The notes below the pieces were generated by a model. It made no database searches. It saw only the letters and a program-made list of their open reading frames with translations, and was not told where the DNA came from. A program made the position numbers and the translations under genes. This document shows positions 1 through 6,131 of a DNA stretch of 9,483 bases, one piece after another (the first letter of the stretch is position 1; each line of letters begins with the position of its first letter). Source of the DNA: Clostridia bacterium (GTDB lineage: Bacteria; Bacillota_A; Clostridia; Oscillospirales; CAG-272); assembly GCA_017533545.1 (NCBI GenBank), contig JAFXHW010000142.1, positions 1-9,483 on the forward strand, read 5' to 3'.

Positions 1-1
1 C

Positions 2-154
2 TGTGCAGGTGTGGTCAGTGGGCTTACCTATGGAAAGACTCTGGCGGAGGCCGTGGAGATCGGCACCCTGCTGGCGGCTTCTGTGATCACCTCATCGGAA
101 AATGTATGTCCCCGTTTCCAGCCGGCGGAATTGGGGTTGAAGTATCCCGGATAG
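2..154 (+). CDS. PfkB-family carbohydrate/nucleoside kinase, C-terminal end (partial)
   Basis: Only the last 50 residues are in the window; the gene enters from the left edge in frame 2 and stops at TAG 152-154. The fragment begins CAGVVSGLTYGKTLAEAVEI and continues through LAASVITSSENVCPRF. In the PfkB (ribokinase-like) family the phrase AGVVxGLxxG directly follows the GAGDAF catalytic-base and anion-hole motif, so the window opens just after the active site. The family phosphorylates sugars or nucleosides with ATP in the cytoplasm. The ENVCPRF ending resembles the pseudouridine-kinase-like and unassigned PfkB kinases of Clostridia, but the substrate cannot be read from this fragment. It is followed by the stem-loop at 170-204. 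The family call rests on visual recognition of the tail. Confidence 0.75.
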   Translation, partial: CAGVVSGLTYGKTLAEAVEIGTLLAASVITSSENVCPRFQPAELGLKYPG

Positions 155-169
155 GTTTTGTGAAAAATA

Positions 170-204
170 AGGGGATTCGATCGTGGAATACTGTCGAATC
201 CCCT
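170..204 (-). terminator. Rho-independent terminator for the 243-950 gene, possibly bidirectional
   Basis: A perfect 11-bp inverted repeat has arms at 170-180 and 194-204 (core GGGGATTCGA/TCGAATCCCC) with a 13-base loop. Read on the minus strand the stem is followed by CTTATTTTT, a good U-tract, and it lies about 40 bases after the stop of the minus-strand gene. On the plus strand only a weak T-rich stretch follows, but the hairpin sits 16 bases after the kinase stop codon, so it may end both genes. Confidence 0.75.
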
Positions 205-211
205 GAATTTA

Positions 212-229
212 GTAAAAATTGGTTTTTAC
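212..229. repeat. Short AT-rich inverted repeat beside the terminator
   Basis: GTAAAAA at 212-218 and TTTTTAC at 223-229 form a 7-bp inverted repeat around TTGG. It lies between the minus-strand gene's stop codon and the strong hairpin. It may be a weak accessory terminator for transcripts from either side, or chance in an AT-rich gap. No GC-rich base supports it. Confidence 0.35.
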
Positions 230-242
230 AGTTGCAGAAAGA

Positions 243-950
243 TTACAGAATGTAATCCGAGATACAGTCGTACCAATGGACATAGGTTTCTCCGTTGATG
301 CTGATGCGGTCATTGTCGGGGAATTTCTCGCTCCATGGCTTACCACCGAAGTGATCCACGGCCCAATCGTTGCGATTGAAGCGGCGCCAAAGAACCGTAC
401 GGCCGTTTCGATCGACATATTGCTCCGAAGCAACCGCATCATTGAAGCAGTTGATATCCATAACACAAATGGTATCGTAGGTTTTGCCTGCCATGGTTAC
501 GTTGTATCGTCCGACAACATCCACAATCTCATTGGGAGTGGTGCCGGTGATCACATTGCCATTGCGTGTCAGCAGGCCTTTGCACCGCAGGTCAACTTCA
601 TTTCCGCAATTCTCTTTGCCAAATCCCCAGTTGTTCAGAAATGCGTCTCCATCCAGAAACGTATAGCATTTGCGCACGCCATTCTCCATGTGACTTTCCG
701 CCAGATAACGGGTGTGCGTGTCAGTCAGTTGGGCTACGAAACGTCGCTCGATCTTGTCAATGGAACCGGTGCGATAATAGTTTTCGGAATTGTATTGTGT
801 TGCGATCAGCTCCTCGCCTTCAATGCCATGGACCTCTGCCTTTCCAACAACATCCAGTACAGCGTATTCGGTTCGTTTGCGGCTCGCGGAATCAAACAAT
901 CCCCAAGTTAATGTTTCGCCTACCCTGGGTATAATCATCCATCCCTGCAT
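243..950 (-). CDS. Unrecognised beta-rich conserved-type protein, 235 aa; start uncertain
   Basis: I cannot assign a named family. The protein has no signal peptide or membrane helix and looks cytosolic and beta-strand rich. Two halves seem to echo each other. The first has VVGKAEVHGIEGEE (about 34-47), then RRFVAQLTDTHTRYLAESH (69-87). The second has VVGRYNVTMAGKTYDTICVM (145-164), then SEQYVDRNGRTVLWRRFNR (175-193). This could be a duplicated beta-sheet domain. It ends VHWYDCISDYIL. Tryptophans and aromatics are frequent, as in many Clostridia ligand-binding or sensor domains, but that is only an impression. The start is unclear: ATG 950 and ATG 938 both lack a well-spaced AGGAG, and the frame stays open upstream to a TGA near 988, so the protein may be the C-terminal part of a longer one cut at the 950-985 junction. 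A terminator follows at 170-204. Confidence 0.65.
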   Translation of the reverse strand: MQGWMIIPRVGETLTWGLFDSASRKRTEYAVLDVVGKAEVHGIEGEELIATQYNSENYYRTGSIDKIERRFVAQLTDTHTRYLAESHMENGVRKCYTFLDGDAFLNNWGFGKENCGNEVDLRCKGLLTRNGNVITGTTPNEIVDVVGRYNVTMAGKTYDTICVMDINCFNDAVASEQYVDRNGRTVLWRRFNRNDWAVDHFGGKPWSEKFPDNDRISINGETYVHWYDCISDYIL

Positions 951-983
951 TTCTTCCCAGCGAACAGAAAATGGTTCGGCATA

Positions 984-1238
984 GTGATGTATATATCAAA
1001 GGGAAAGCTCGGGCTTTGTAACAGCGAGCGTGCCGACGTTTTAAACGTAAAACTCCCGTTTGATATGTTCGGATATTTTACCGAAAAGGACGGAGTATTC
1101 CCTGCCTACCACATGAGCAAAAAGCATTGGGTATCTATCCTGCTCGAAAAGGCGGCCGACGAAACGGTAAAGCTTTTGATAAACGCAAGCTACGATATAA
1201 CAAAACCAAAAATCAAGAAGAAAACGGAGAAGAAGTAA
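984..1238 (+). CDS. MmcQ/YjbR-family protein, 5'-truncated
   Basis: From GTG 984 the product is 84 residues, against roughly 110-120 for typical MmcQ/YjbR proteins (Pfam YjbR). These are small single-domain proteins of unclear role, often annotated as DNA-binding because of their CyaY-like fold. The conserved core is visible: DVLNVKLPFD (18-27), the signature FPAYHMSKKHW (39-49), VSILL, and SYDIT near the end, followed by a lysine-rich tail. Recognisable homology continues upstream of the GTG in the same frame: codons 963-983 read NRKWFGI, a phrase that normally sits about 35 residues into the family. There is no ribosome binding site before 984. The N-terminal third is therefore missing, replaced by sequence belonging to the opposite-strand gene. 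It is probably a pseudogene remnant or an artefact of a join, although downstream genes follow it closely. Confidence 0.7.
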   Translation: MMYISKGKLGLCNSERADVLNVKLPFDMFGYFTEKDGVFPAYHMSKKHWVSILLEKAADETVKLLINASYDITKPKIKKKTEKK

Positions 1239-1239
1239 T

Positions 1240-1488
1240 ATGACGTCCTACATTTTAAGTGCATTATTTGGATTAACTCCAATAGCTTCCCTTGTATTTT
1301 TTATTTGCTCGCTTGCCGCATTTATAATCGCGAAAAAGAAGAACAAAACAGAACCTGATACATATACTCCCGAGCAAATCAAGACCCGAAAGATCCTACT
1401 TATCGTGTCATCGGTTATATTGGGATTTATCATTGCCGTTATCGTTGGATTTATTGCAATTCTCGCAACCGCGGTAATATTTATGTGA
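1240..1488 (+). CDS. Small membrane protein, 82 aa, two transmembrane helices
   Basis: I do not recognise a family. Helix 1 spans about residues 5-31 and helix 2 about 51-81. They are joined by a polar loop AKKKNKTEPDTYTPEQIKTR rich in lysine and threonine. By the positive-inside rule the lysine-rich loop should be cytoplasmic, with both ends outside. ATG 1240 follows the yjbR-like stop by one base, and GGAGA at 1226-1230 lies inside the end of that gene, so translation is likely coupled. The stop TGA (1486-1488) is embedded in the next gene's ribosome binding site. Position in the run suggests a role alongside the PstS-like protein, but this is inference from gene order only. Confidence 0.7.
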   Translation: MTSYILSALFGLTPIASLVFFICSLAAFIIAKKKNKTEPDTYTPEQIKTRKILLIVSSVILGFIIAVIVGFIAILATAVIFM

Positions 1489-1498
1489 GGATTACACC

Positions 1499-1639
1499 AT
1501 GAAAAGCAAAACATTTCTCACTTTGCTCATTGCCGTTTTTGCGATATGCATAGCTCTCACCATTGCACATTTTGTCTATGCTGCATATGCATACAACCAC
1601 TGCTCGATAATATATTTCATTGCAAAGGAGCTGTGGTGA
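1499..1639 (+). CDS. Very small single-helix membrane protein, 46 aa
   Basis: The product starts MKSKTFLTLLIAVFAICIAL and ends IAKELW. One hydrophobic helix covers about residues 5-30; a short tail with YAYNHC follows. The start is supported by GAGG at 1487-1490, eight bases before the ATG and overlapping the preceding stop codon. The stop TGA at 1637-1639 is one base before the next ATG, whose ribosome binding site AAAGGAG lies inside this gene. This nesting argues that the frame is translated. The helix resembles an uncleaved signal anchor; there is no lipobox. Function unknown. Confidence 0.65.
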   Translation: MKSKTFLTLLIAVFAICIALTIAHFVYAAYAYNHCSIIYFIAKELW

Positions 1640-1640
1640 C

Positions 1641-2633
1641 ATGAAAAAAAAGCTCATAGGACAATTATCTATACTCCTTGCGATCGTGCTTCTTTTTGCA
1701 TCTTTTAATGTTTCGATGTATTTTCTCTTGACGCGCCGTCTTTCGAACAATTTCAGCGGAACAGATCAGGCAAAGCAGATTGACGTATCGCTCTATCTGC
1801 CGCACGAAGAAGGTTCGGATCTTGCCAAAATCGACTCTTCGTTGAAACTTGCCGACGATCTGCCCGTTCTCGACGGTGCCGCAGCGCTCGTCCCGGTTTA
1901 TGCCTCTATCGTTCACAACGTCTATCCAGAAGGGAGCGTAATGTATGAGGGCGGAAGCTTTTCGGATGACAACTACTACGGTGAAAATTTTGCTGCCGAC
2001 AGTAAGATGCAGTACAAAAACACAGTCCGCGGTTACAAAGCCATTGCCGACGGCGTGACCGACATTCTGTTTTGCGCTTCACCGTCACAAGAACAGATCG
2101 AATACGCGGAAAGTGTGGGTGCGGACCTTGTATACGTTCCCGTCGGACTTGAGGCCTTTGTCTTCTTCGTTTCCCAAAACAACCCCGTAGACGCGCTCAC
2201 AACCGCTCAGATAAGATCAATTTACAGCGGAGGAATAACCAACTGGAAGGATGTAGGGGGCGCAGATCGCATTATAAACCCTGTGACGCGCCTTAAAGGA
2301 AGCGGCAGCCAATCTGCCATGGATAAATTCATGAAAAATACGGCCATCGCGCCGAAATCGCCCCTTGCACTGTTCGGTGCATCGATTGGCTTTTCTTTCC
2401 GTTACTACATGGACGGCATTGTAGCAAACGACAGCGTAAAAATGCTCTCGCTCAACGGTGTATATCCGTCGGCCGAGAACATTCAAAACCGAACCTACCC
2501 GATAATCGCCGAGTTTTATGCCATCTACCGAAGTGACAACGACAATCCGAATATACCGATACTGATCGATTGGATACTGTCAGACGAAGGTCAGCAGCTA
2601 ATCGAGCAATGCGGGTATGTGAGAATTAATTAA
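1641..2633 (+). CDS. PstS-like phosphate-binding-fold protein with N-terminal membrane anchor, 330 aa
   Basis: Extracytoplasmic substrate-binding protein of the PstS (PBP-like) family. ATG 1641 is chosen because AAAGGAG (1624-1630) sits ten bases upstream; an in-frame TTG at 1620 has no such support. Residues 6-30 form a hydrophobic anchor with no lipobox cysteine, so the protein is probably tethered by a transmembrane helix rather than by lipid. Family landmarks: LPVLDGAAALVPVYASI (74-90) matches the first ligand loop, where PstS usually has DGS; DILFCASPS (141-149); FVFFVSQNNPVDALTTAQIR (173-192); IYSGGITNWKDVGG (194-207); GSGSQSAMDKF (220-230), a serine-rich anion loop; and IGFSFRYYMDG (249-259). 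Length fits the family. No pstC, pstA or pstB gene is in view, so it may act as an orphan sensor or binding subunit. The ligand is likely phosphate or another oxyanion, but unproven. It is followed by the terminator at 2638-2666. Confidence 0.85.
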   Translation: MKKKLIGQLSILLAIVLLFASFNVSMYFLLTRRLSNNFSGTDQAKQIDVSLYLPHEEGSDLAKIDSSLKLADDLPVLDGAAALVPVYASIVHNVYPEGSVMYEGGSFSDDNYYGENFAADSKMQYKNTVRGYKAIADGVTDILFCASPSQEQIEYAESVGADLVYVPVGLEAFVFFVSQNNPVDALTTAQIRSIYSGGITNWKDVGGADRIINPVTRLKGSGSQSAMDKFMKNTAIAPKSPLALFGASIGFSFRYYMDGIVANDSVKMLSLNGVYPSAENIQNRTYPIIAEFYAIYRSDNDNPNIPILIDWILSDEGQQLIEQCGYVRIN

Positions 2634-2637
2634 ACAA

Positions 2638-2666
2638 AAAAGCTGTTGCATATGGCAACAGCTTTT
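2638..2666. terminator. Bidirectional Rho-independent terminator between convergent genes
   Basis: Arms AAAAGCTGTTGC (2638-2649) and GCAACAGCTTTT (2655-2666) pair perfectly over 12 bp around a 5-base loop. T-tracts follow on both strands: TTTTCT on plus, and TTTTTTGTTT on minus. It starts five bases after the PstS-like stop and ends six bases before the DUF4317 stop, so it serves both. Confidence 0.9.
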
Positions 2667-2671
2667 CTATA

Positions 2672-3805
2672 TTATTCATTTATCTCGACGTTAAGTCCGT
2701 TTACCTCAACTCCGCTGTCGGCGCGGATCATGATGTATTTCACTCCGTCGATTACTCTCGTTTCAACGAGATCGGCTCTTTCGGGATTGACCTTGATCAC
2801 AACGTCCGGAGTTTCAATCTTGAGCGCTTTATCTACGATATTATGTACTCTCAGTCCGCTTGAAACACCAAACTCTTCATCGTATTTTGCGGCAAACGCC
2901 TCTACCTTCGGTGCGCTGACCCCACTCGATTCGAGCACCGATTTGACCTCGTTTTTCGATATAACGAGGGGCTCGGTTTCGGTCTTATCAGCGTCGTGCT
3001 CGGTGATCATATCGCAAAGCATGGTGCGCACGTTCTGAACGATCTCGTAGCTGCACTCTTCCTTGAGCGATTCAGCTATAATCGATTGGAAGGTATCCTT
3101 TTGCGCTTCGGCGGGCATGGGCATATTGTCGGTATTGAATATTGCATCGGTAAACTCGCTATGTCCGCTCGATACATCGGCAGTATAGTACATCGCACCG
3201 TAAATATTGGTTGCGCGGTCGTCGAAGGAGGGGAACATGAATCCAAGCGAGGGGGCGCCGACTATCTGGTCAACACCCGTCGAATGGAAGCTCGAATTCT
3301 CGGCGCAATATCCGAGAGCGGACTTTGTTAAATGCACAGGGCAGACGGAACAGAGGATATATTTAAACTGCGACTGCGAATCCTCGAGATTTCCTCCGTC
3401 GCTCGATTTTCTCGGCACATCATAGGTGTCGGTCATAAGTAATATAAGATAGCTGCCCTCTATTACAAGACTGTCAATCACCTTTTTAAAAAAGGCATCG
3501 GTTATATCACCGTTATCAAGCTCGCTTTCGCGCAGCGACATGAGCAGCTTATGCTCATCTCCGTCACTCACCTGCGAGGTGGTAAATTCGATATCTATAA
3601 GATTTCTGCCAAGACGTCCCGACAGCGTGCGGCGGAAGATGGACAGATACTTTTCGGCAAGTTCCTCGGGCATCAAGAGAAGAGTTTCGGAAAATTTTGA
3701 AACGATCTCCTTCGTGCTGTTTACAAAACAGCCGCAAATACGGGTTATATTGCTCTTATCGGCGCGGAATCGGCGGCGGATTTCGGATATTTCTTTTCTG
3801 TTCAT
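2672..3805 (-). CDS. DUF4317 family protein, 377 aa
   Basis: Recognised as the DUF4317 family, a conserved Bacillota protein of unknown function. It begins MNRKEISEIRRRF, followed by ITRICGCFVN (20-29), the typical family opening. Further landmarks are the cysteine-containing YILCSVCPVHLTKSALGY (about 149-166) and GAPSLGFMFPSFDDRATNIY (183-202). There is no signal peptide or membrane helix, so it should be cytosolic. The C-terminal part (after about 275) is lysine and glutamate rich and resembles a separate small domain. ATG 3805 is preferred over the in-frame ATG at 3817 because GGAG (3812-3815) lies six bases before it and because the family normally starts MN(K/R)KE. The gene is transcribed alone from the promoter at 3840-3868 and ends at the terminator shared with the PstS-like gene. 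Confidence 0.88.
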   Translation of the reverse strand: MNRKEISEIRRRFRADKSNITRICGCFVNSTKEIVSKFSETLLLMPEELAEKYLSIFRRTLSGRLGRNLIDIEFTTSQVSDGDEHKLLMSLRESELDNGDITDAFFKKVIDSLVIEGSYLILLMTDTYDVPRKSSDGGNLEDSQSQFKYILCSVCPVHLTKSALGYCAENSSFHSTGVDQIVGAPSLGFMFPSFDDRATNIYGAMYYTADVSSGHSEFTDAIFNTDNMPMPAEAQKDTFQSIIAESLKEECSYEIVQNVRTMLCDMITEHDADKTETEPLVISKNEVKSVLESSGVSAPKVEAFAAKYDEEFGVSSGLRVHNIVDKALKIETPDVVIKVNPERADLVETRVIDGVKYIMIRADSGVEVNGLNVEINE

Positions 3806-3839
3806 TTTTATCTCCATTTTGTTTTGAACGCTGTATTAT

Positions 3840-3868
3840 AAGATACCACAAAATTCAAACTTTGTCAA
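3840..3868 (-). promoter_or_regulatory. Sigma-A type promoter of the DUF4317 gene
   Basis: On the minus strand a consensus TTGACA (3863-3868) is followed after exactly 17 bases by TATCTT (3840-3845), a 4/6 match to TATAAT. A true TATAAT occurs five bases further on, giving a spacing too long for a normal promoter. Transcription would begin near 3832, leaving a leader of about 27 bases before the start codon. It lies just downstream of the terminator closing the moxR operon, consistent with independent expression. Confidence 0.65.
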
Positions 3869-3891
3869 ATGAATTATCACATGAGAGCGCA

Positions 3892-3923
3892 AAAAAATCG
3901 CCGTAAAAATACGGCGATTTTTT
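3892..3923 (-). terminator. Rho-independent terminator of the moxR-DUF58-DUF4129-like operon
   Basis: Arms 3892-3905 and 3910-3923 form a perfect 14-bp stem, including core ATCGCCGTA, with a four-base loop. On the minus strand it is followed by a run of T, and it starts two bases after the stop codon of the 3926-4645 gene. The A/T flanks make it nearly symmetric, but no plus-strand gene ends here. Confidence 0.88.
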
Positions 3924-3925
3924 CA

Positions 3926-4645
3926 TTATTTCTTTTTGACGAGCTTTTCGGCCATTTCAACATCTTCGTCACTTACAGGGTATCTGCCACCGCTGTAACG
4001 TGCGCCGGTGTAAACAGTGAAAAGTCTTGCAGGATCGCCGGTCAATCTGAGATTGGCCTGCATTTCCTCAACAGTAATGAACGACTGATGTCTGTAACCG
4101 CTCTTAATCATCTTTACAACAAATTTGATAAAGAGGAAACGGATCTTTTCGGCATTGGACTGAAGGTCGCGCCAGCGAAGCTGGTTTGTAACGCTCTGGA
4201 ACTTGCGGAACAGATTGAGTCCGTCAAGATTGAAGATGAATCCATGTTCGTCGCCGCTGCCGTCGCTGTATTCGGGAAGACCGAATATACGGCGAAGGAA
4301 GGCTGCAAACTTCTTAAGGGGATTACCAATGCAGATCATGAAGATGCGCTTGAAGAATCTCCAGATAATTCCCTTTACATGCTCGGGAACAAGCTTGCGA
4401 AGCGAGAGTACGAACGCTACTACGCAAAGCGCCATGATAATGCAGACGAGCTGGTAAGGATATCTGAGCGCCTGATTGGGGTACTCAGGATTAATGCCCT
4501 TATAGTAGTGTCTGCAGATGGCCCAGCCGGTAACAGATGCAACAGTTAAAACAAAAGATACGAGAGTAAAGATTATTCTATTAACTTCCCAACCGTGCTT
4601 TGTAAGCTTCGGAGGTGCTTTTTCGGGCTTCCTGTATGCTGCCAT
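3926..4645 (-). CDS. Two-helix membrane protein with DUF4129-like C-terminus, 239 aa
   Basis: Third gene of the moxR operon. Transmembrane helices are at about 22-45 and 62-81, connected by a short outward segment with HYYKGINPEYPNQ. A basic cytoplasmic stretch follows (residues 92-120). The C-terminal portion (about 152-239) reads as a DUF4129-type domain: LRWRDLQSNAEKIRFLFIKF, SGYRHQSFITVEEM, then VYTGARYSGGRYPVSDEDVE. DUF4129 domains normally have a leading R-x-x-Y/F-x-x-hh helix, a threonine-containing TPxE-like segment and a YxxARY motif. These domains commonly sit beside MoxR and DUF58, often fused to a transglutaminase; here no transglutaminase portion exists. ATG 4645 has a strong GGAGG (4655-4659) nine bases upstream, placed inside the end of the DUF58 gene, so the two are translationally coupled. 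Domain call is by eye. Confidence 0.7.
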   Translation of the reverse strand: MAAYRKPEKAPPKLTKHGWEVNRIIFTLVSFVLTVASVTGWAICRHYYKGINPEYPNQALRYPYQLVCIIMALCVVAFVLSLRKLVPEHVKGIIWRFFKRIFMICIGNPLKKFAAFLRRIFGLPEYSDGSGDEHGFIFNLDGLNLFRKFQSVTNQLRWRDLQSNAEKIRFLFIKFVVKMIKSGYRHQSFITVEEMQANLRLTGDPARLFTVYTGARYSGGRYPVSDEDVEMAEKLVKKK

Positions 4646-4647
4646 TA

Positions 4648-6060
4648 TCAGTTACCTCCCTGGGAATCGTTATTCTGACGGTTGAGCTCTTCCATAGCCT
4701 GCTGACGTGCGCGGAGATGAGCAGTACGCTCTCTCTGGCGGGCAAGACGCTCTTCCTTCTCACGCTCACGCTGCGCGGCCTCGTACTCGGCACGTGCTCT
4801 TTCGTTCTGCTCCTCGATCTCTTTCTGCTGTTCGAGAATCTTCTGAAGCGCAATCTGTTCTTTAGTGAGCTTGGATTTCTCTTTTTCAAGTCTTTCCTGC
4901 TCGATACGGTTAAGCTCCATCTCGCGCTCTTCTTCTTCGATACGACGTCTGTCCTCGTCCTCAAGACGGAAGACGTTTACGAAGTTATTGAAGCGGCGAA
5001 GCTGGGAGATCTTATCGTCGAGCTCTTCGTTTACGGCAGGAGTAATAATGAATACTTCATTATCAGCCATGCCGTTGGCGATATCATATTCAAGCATACT
5101 TGCGAAGGAGATACCGACATTATGGCGGACCTTTGCCATTTCCTTGAGGATCTCCTCAAGATGGTTTACGCCTGCGGCGATCGGGAAACGAATATTATCG
5201 TCACCGGTAACCGTAGCGCAGTTTGCGGCAAATCCGCAGCGATAGCCGTTATATGCGGCATCGCGTACGATCGCAGATGCATAGGAAAGACCAAGTTCCA
5301 TCATGCGTTCGTAAGAGCTTGTAGTCATGGGGACTTCGGGGTCTGTCTGGAAGTTCAGATAAACCATGAATACGCGTGCAGAGCAATAGTCACGGTTGTT
5401 GACCTTGAATGCATCGATATTCAACGAGCCGCTTCGAGCGGTCGCCTTGAAGTTGATCTGATTGAACGAGTCACCGAAGCGGTATTCACGAACACCCGAC
5501 AAGGAGAAGGGGTCCTGAATGAGCCAACGGCGAGTGTAGCTGTCGCCCTGTCTGTCGGACGTAGGCTGTGTGGGGTCGGTCAACGGAATGATCTTCGGAT
5601 ATACATAAACCTCTGCGGGAGATTCAATGTAGCGCTTTTTCTTGTTGTAGTAAATGTCGACATTTTCAAGTGTGTAGTAACCGCGCTTTACGCATCTTAC
5701 TGTATACTTGCGTCGAACCTGCATAAACGGCATCAAATGATAGCGGCTGAGGTAATACTGCATCGCCTTTGTCGGGTCGACCTCGTATTTCTCCAACGGT
5801 ATGCCGTTATACATATAACCTTCAATATTTACGAAGAACAACGGGAAAGCGGTAGGGTTGTATACGGTTTCAATAAGAGTAACCGTTTCTCCTTCATATG
5901 CACCAACATCTGAGAAGACACGCTTGTAGACAACGCGCTCCATCATCTTGTCACGTATTTTATACAATATGTAGACAACGCCGGCAAGCAGCAGAAGAAT
6001 GGTAAATACAACGACAACCTTTGCCCAGTTCTCGTATAAGAATTTGACAACGTTTCTCAT
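4648..6060 (-). CDS. DUF58 protein with C-terminal charged coiled-coil tail, 470 aa
   Basis: One membrane helix (about 13-33) is followed by a beta-rich outer region (45-155). The DUF58 signature is at about 183-215: DPFSLSGVREYRFGDSFNQI, then NFKATARSGSL, matching the family pattern V-R-E-Y-x-x-G-D-x-x-x-x-I-N-W/F-K-x-x-A. A vWA-like half follows to about 365, but where a metal site (DxSxS) would be expected it reads MVYLNFQTD (232-240), so metal binding is doubtful. Residues 367-462 are a dense run of E, R, K and Q without glycine or proline, which should form a long coiled coil; the end QNNDSQGGN is flexible. DUF58 proteins are usual partners of MoxR ATPases and are thought to act at the membrane or envelope; the exact job is unknown. 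GGAG at 6074-6077 is a loosely spaced (13 bases) ribosome binding site. It ends two bases before the next gene's ATG. Confidence 0.87.
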   Translation of the reverse strand: MRNVVKFLYENWAKVVVVFTILLLLAGVVYILYKIRDKMMERVVYKRVFSDVGAYEGETVTLIETVYNPTAFPLFFVNIEGYMYNGIPLEKYEVDPTKAMQYYLSRYHLMPFMQVRRKYTVRCVKRGYYTLENVDIYYNKKKRYIESPAEVYVYPKIIPLTDPTQPTSDRQGDSYTRRWLIQDPFSLSGVREYRFGDSFNQINFKATARSGSLNIDAFKVNNRDYCSARVFMVYLNFQTDPEVPMTTSSYERMMELGLSYASAIVRDAAYNGYRCGFAANCATVTGDDNIRFPIAAGVNHLEEILKEMAKVRHNVGISFASMLEYDIANGMADNEVFIITPAVNEELDDKISQLRRFNNFVNVFRLEDEDRRRIEEEEREMELNRIEQERLEKEKSKLTKEQIALQKILEQQKEIEEQNERARAEYEAAQREREKEERLARQRERTAHLRARQQAMEELNRQNNDSQGGN

Positions 6061-6082
6061 TATATTATTTCAGCTCCGTACT

Positions 6083-6099
6083 GTCCGATTTTATCGAAC
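6083..6099 (-). other. Small stem-loop in the moxR-DUF58 gap
   Basis: On the minus strand GTTCGAT-AAA-ATCGGAC can fold into a 7-bp stem (one G-U pair) with a three-base loop. It lies in the 71-base gap between moxR and the DUF58 gene, just before the latter's ribosome binding site. No T-tract follows, so it is not a standard terminator. It could stabilise or process the operon transcript, or be chance. Confidence 0.35.
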
Positions 6100-6131
6100 T
6101 AATGTTGTTCTGAGTTGGCGTGTATGAAAAA

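Noticed and set aside
219..911. A 230-codon open frame on the plus strand opposite the 243-950 gene
   Set aside because: The minus-strand reading is followed by a well-formed terminator and has normal protein composition. The plus-strand reading lacks a ribosome binding site and crosses the hairpin region. Because the minus-strand protein is unassigned, this choice is less certain than the other shadows.
3818..3860. TATAAT near 3835 considered as the DUF4317 -10 box
   Set aside because: It would lie 22 bases from the consensus TTGACA, too far for a standard promoter; TATCTT at 17 bases fits better.
3869..4549. A 226-codon plus-strand open frame opposite the DUF4129-like gene
   Set aside because: It begins before the operon terminator hairpin and runs through it, has no start signal, and shadows a coupled operon gene.
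4615..5913. A 432-codon open frame on the plus strand opposite the DUF58 gene
   Set aside because: It lies wholly antisense to a gene with clear family motifs and coupled neighbours. It has no ribosome binding site and its product (leucine and cysteine rich, no motif) looks like a codon-bias shadow.
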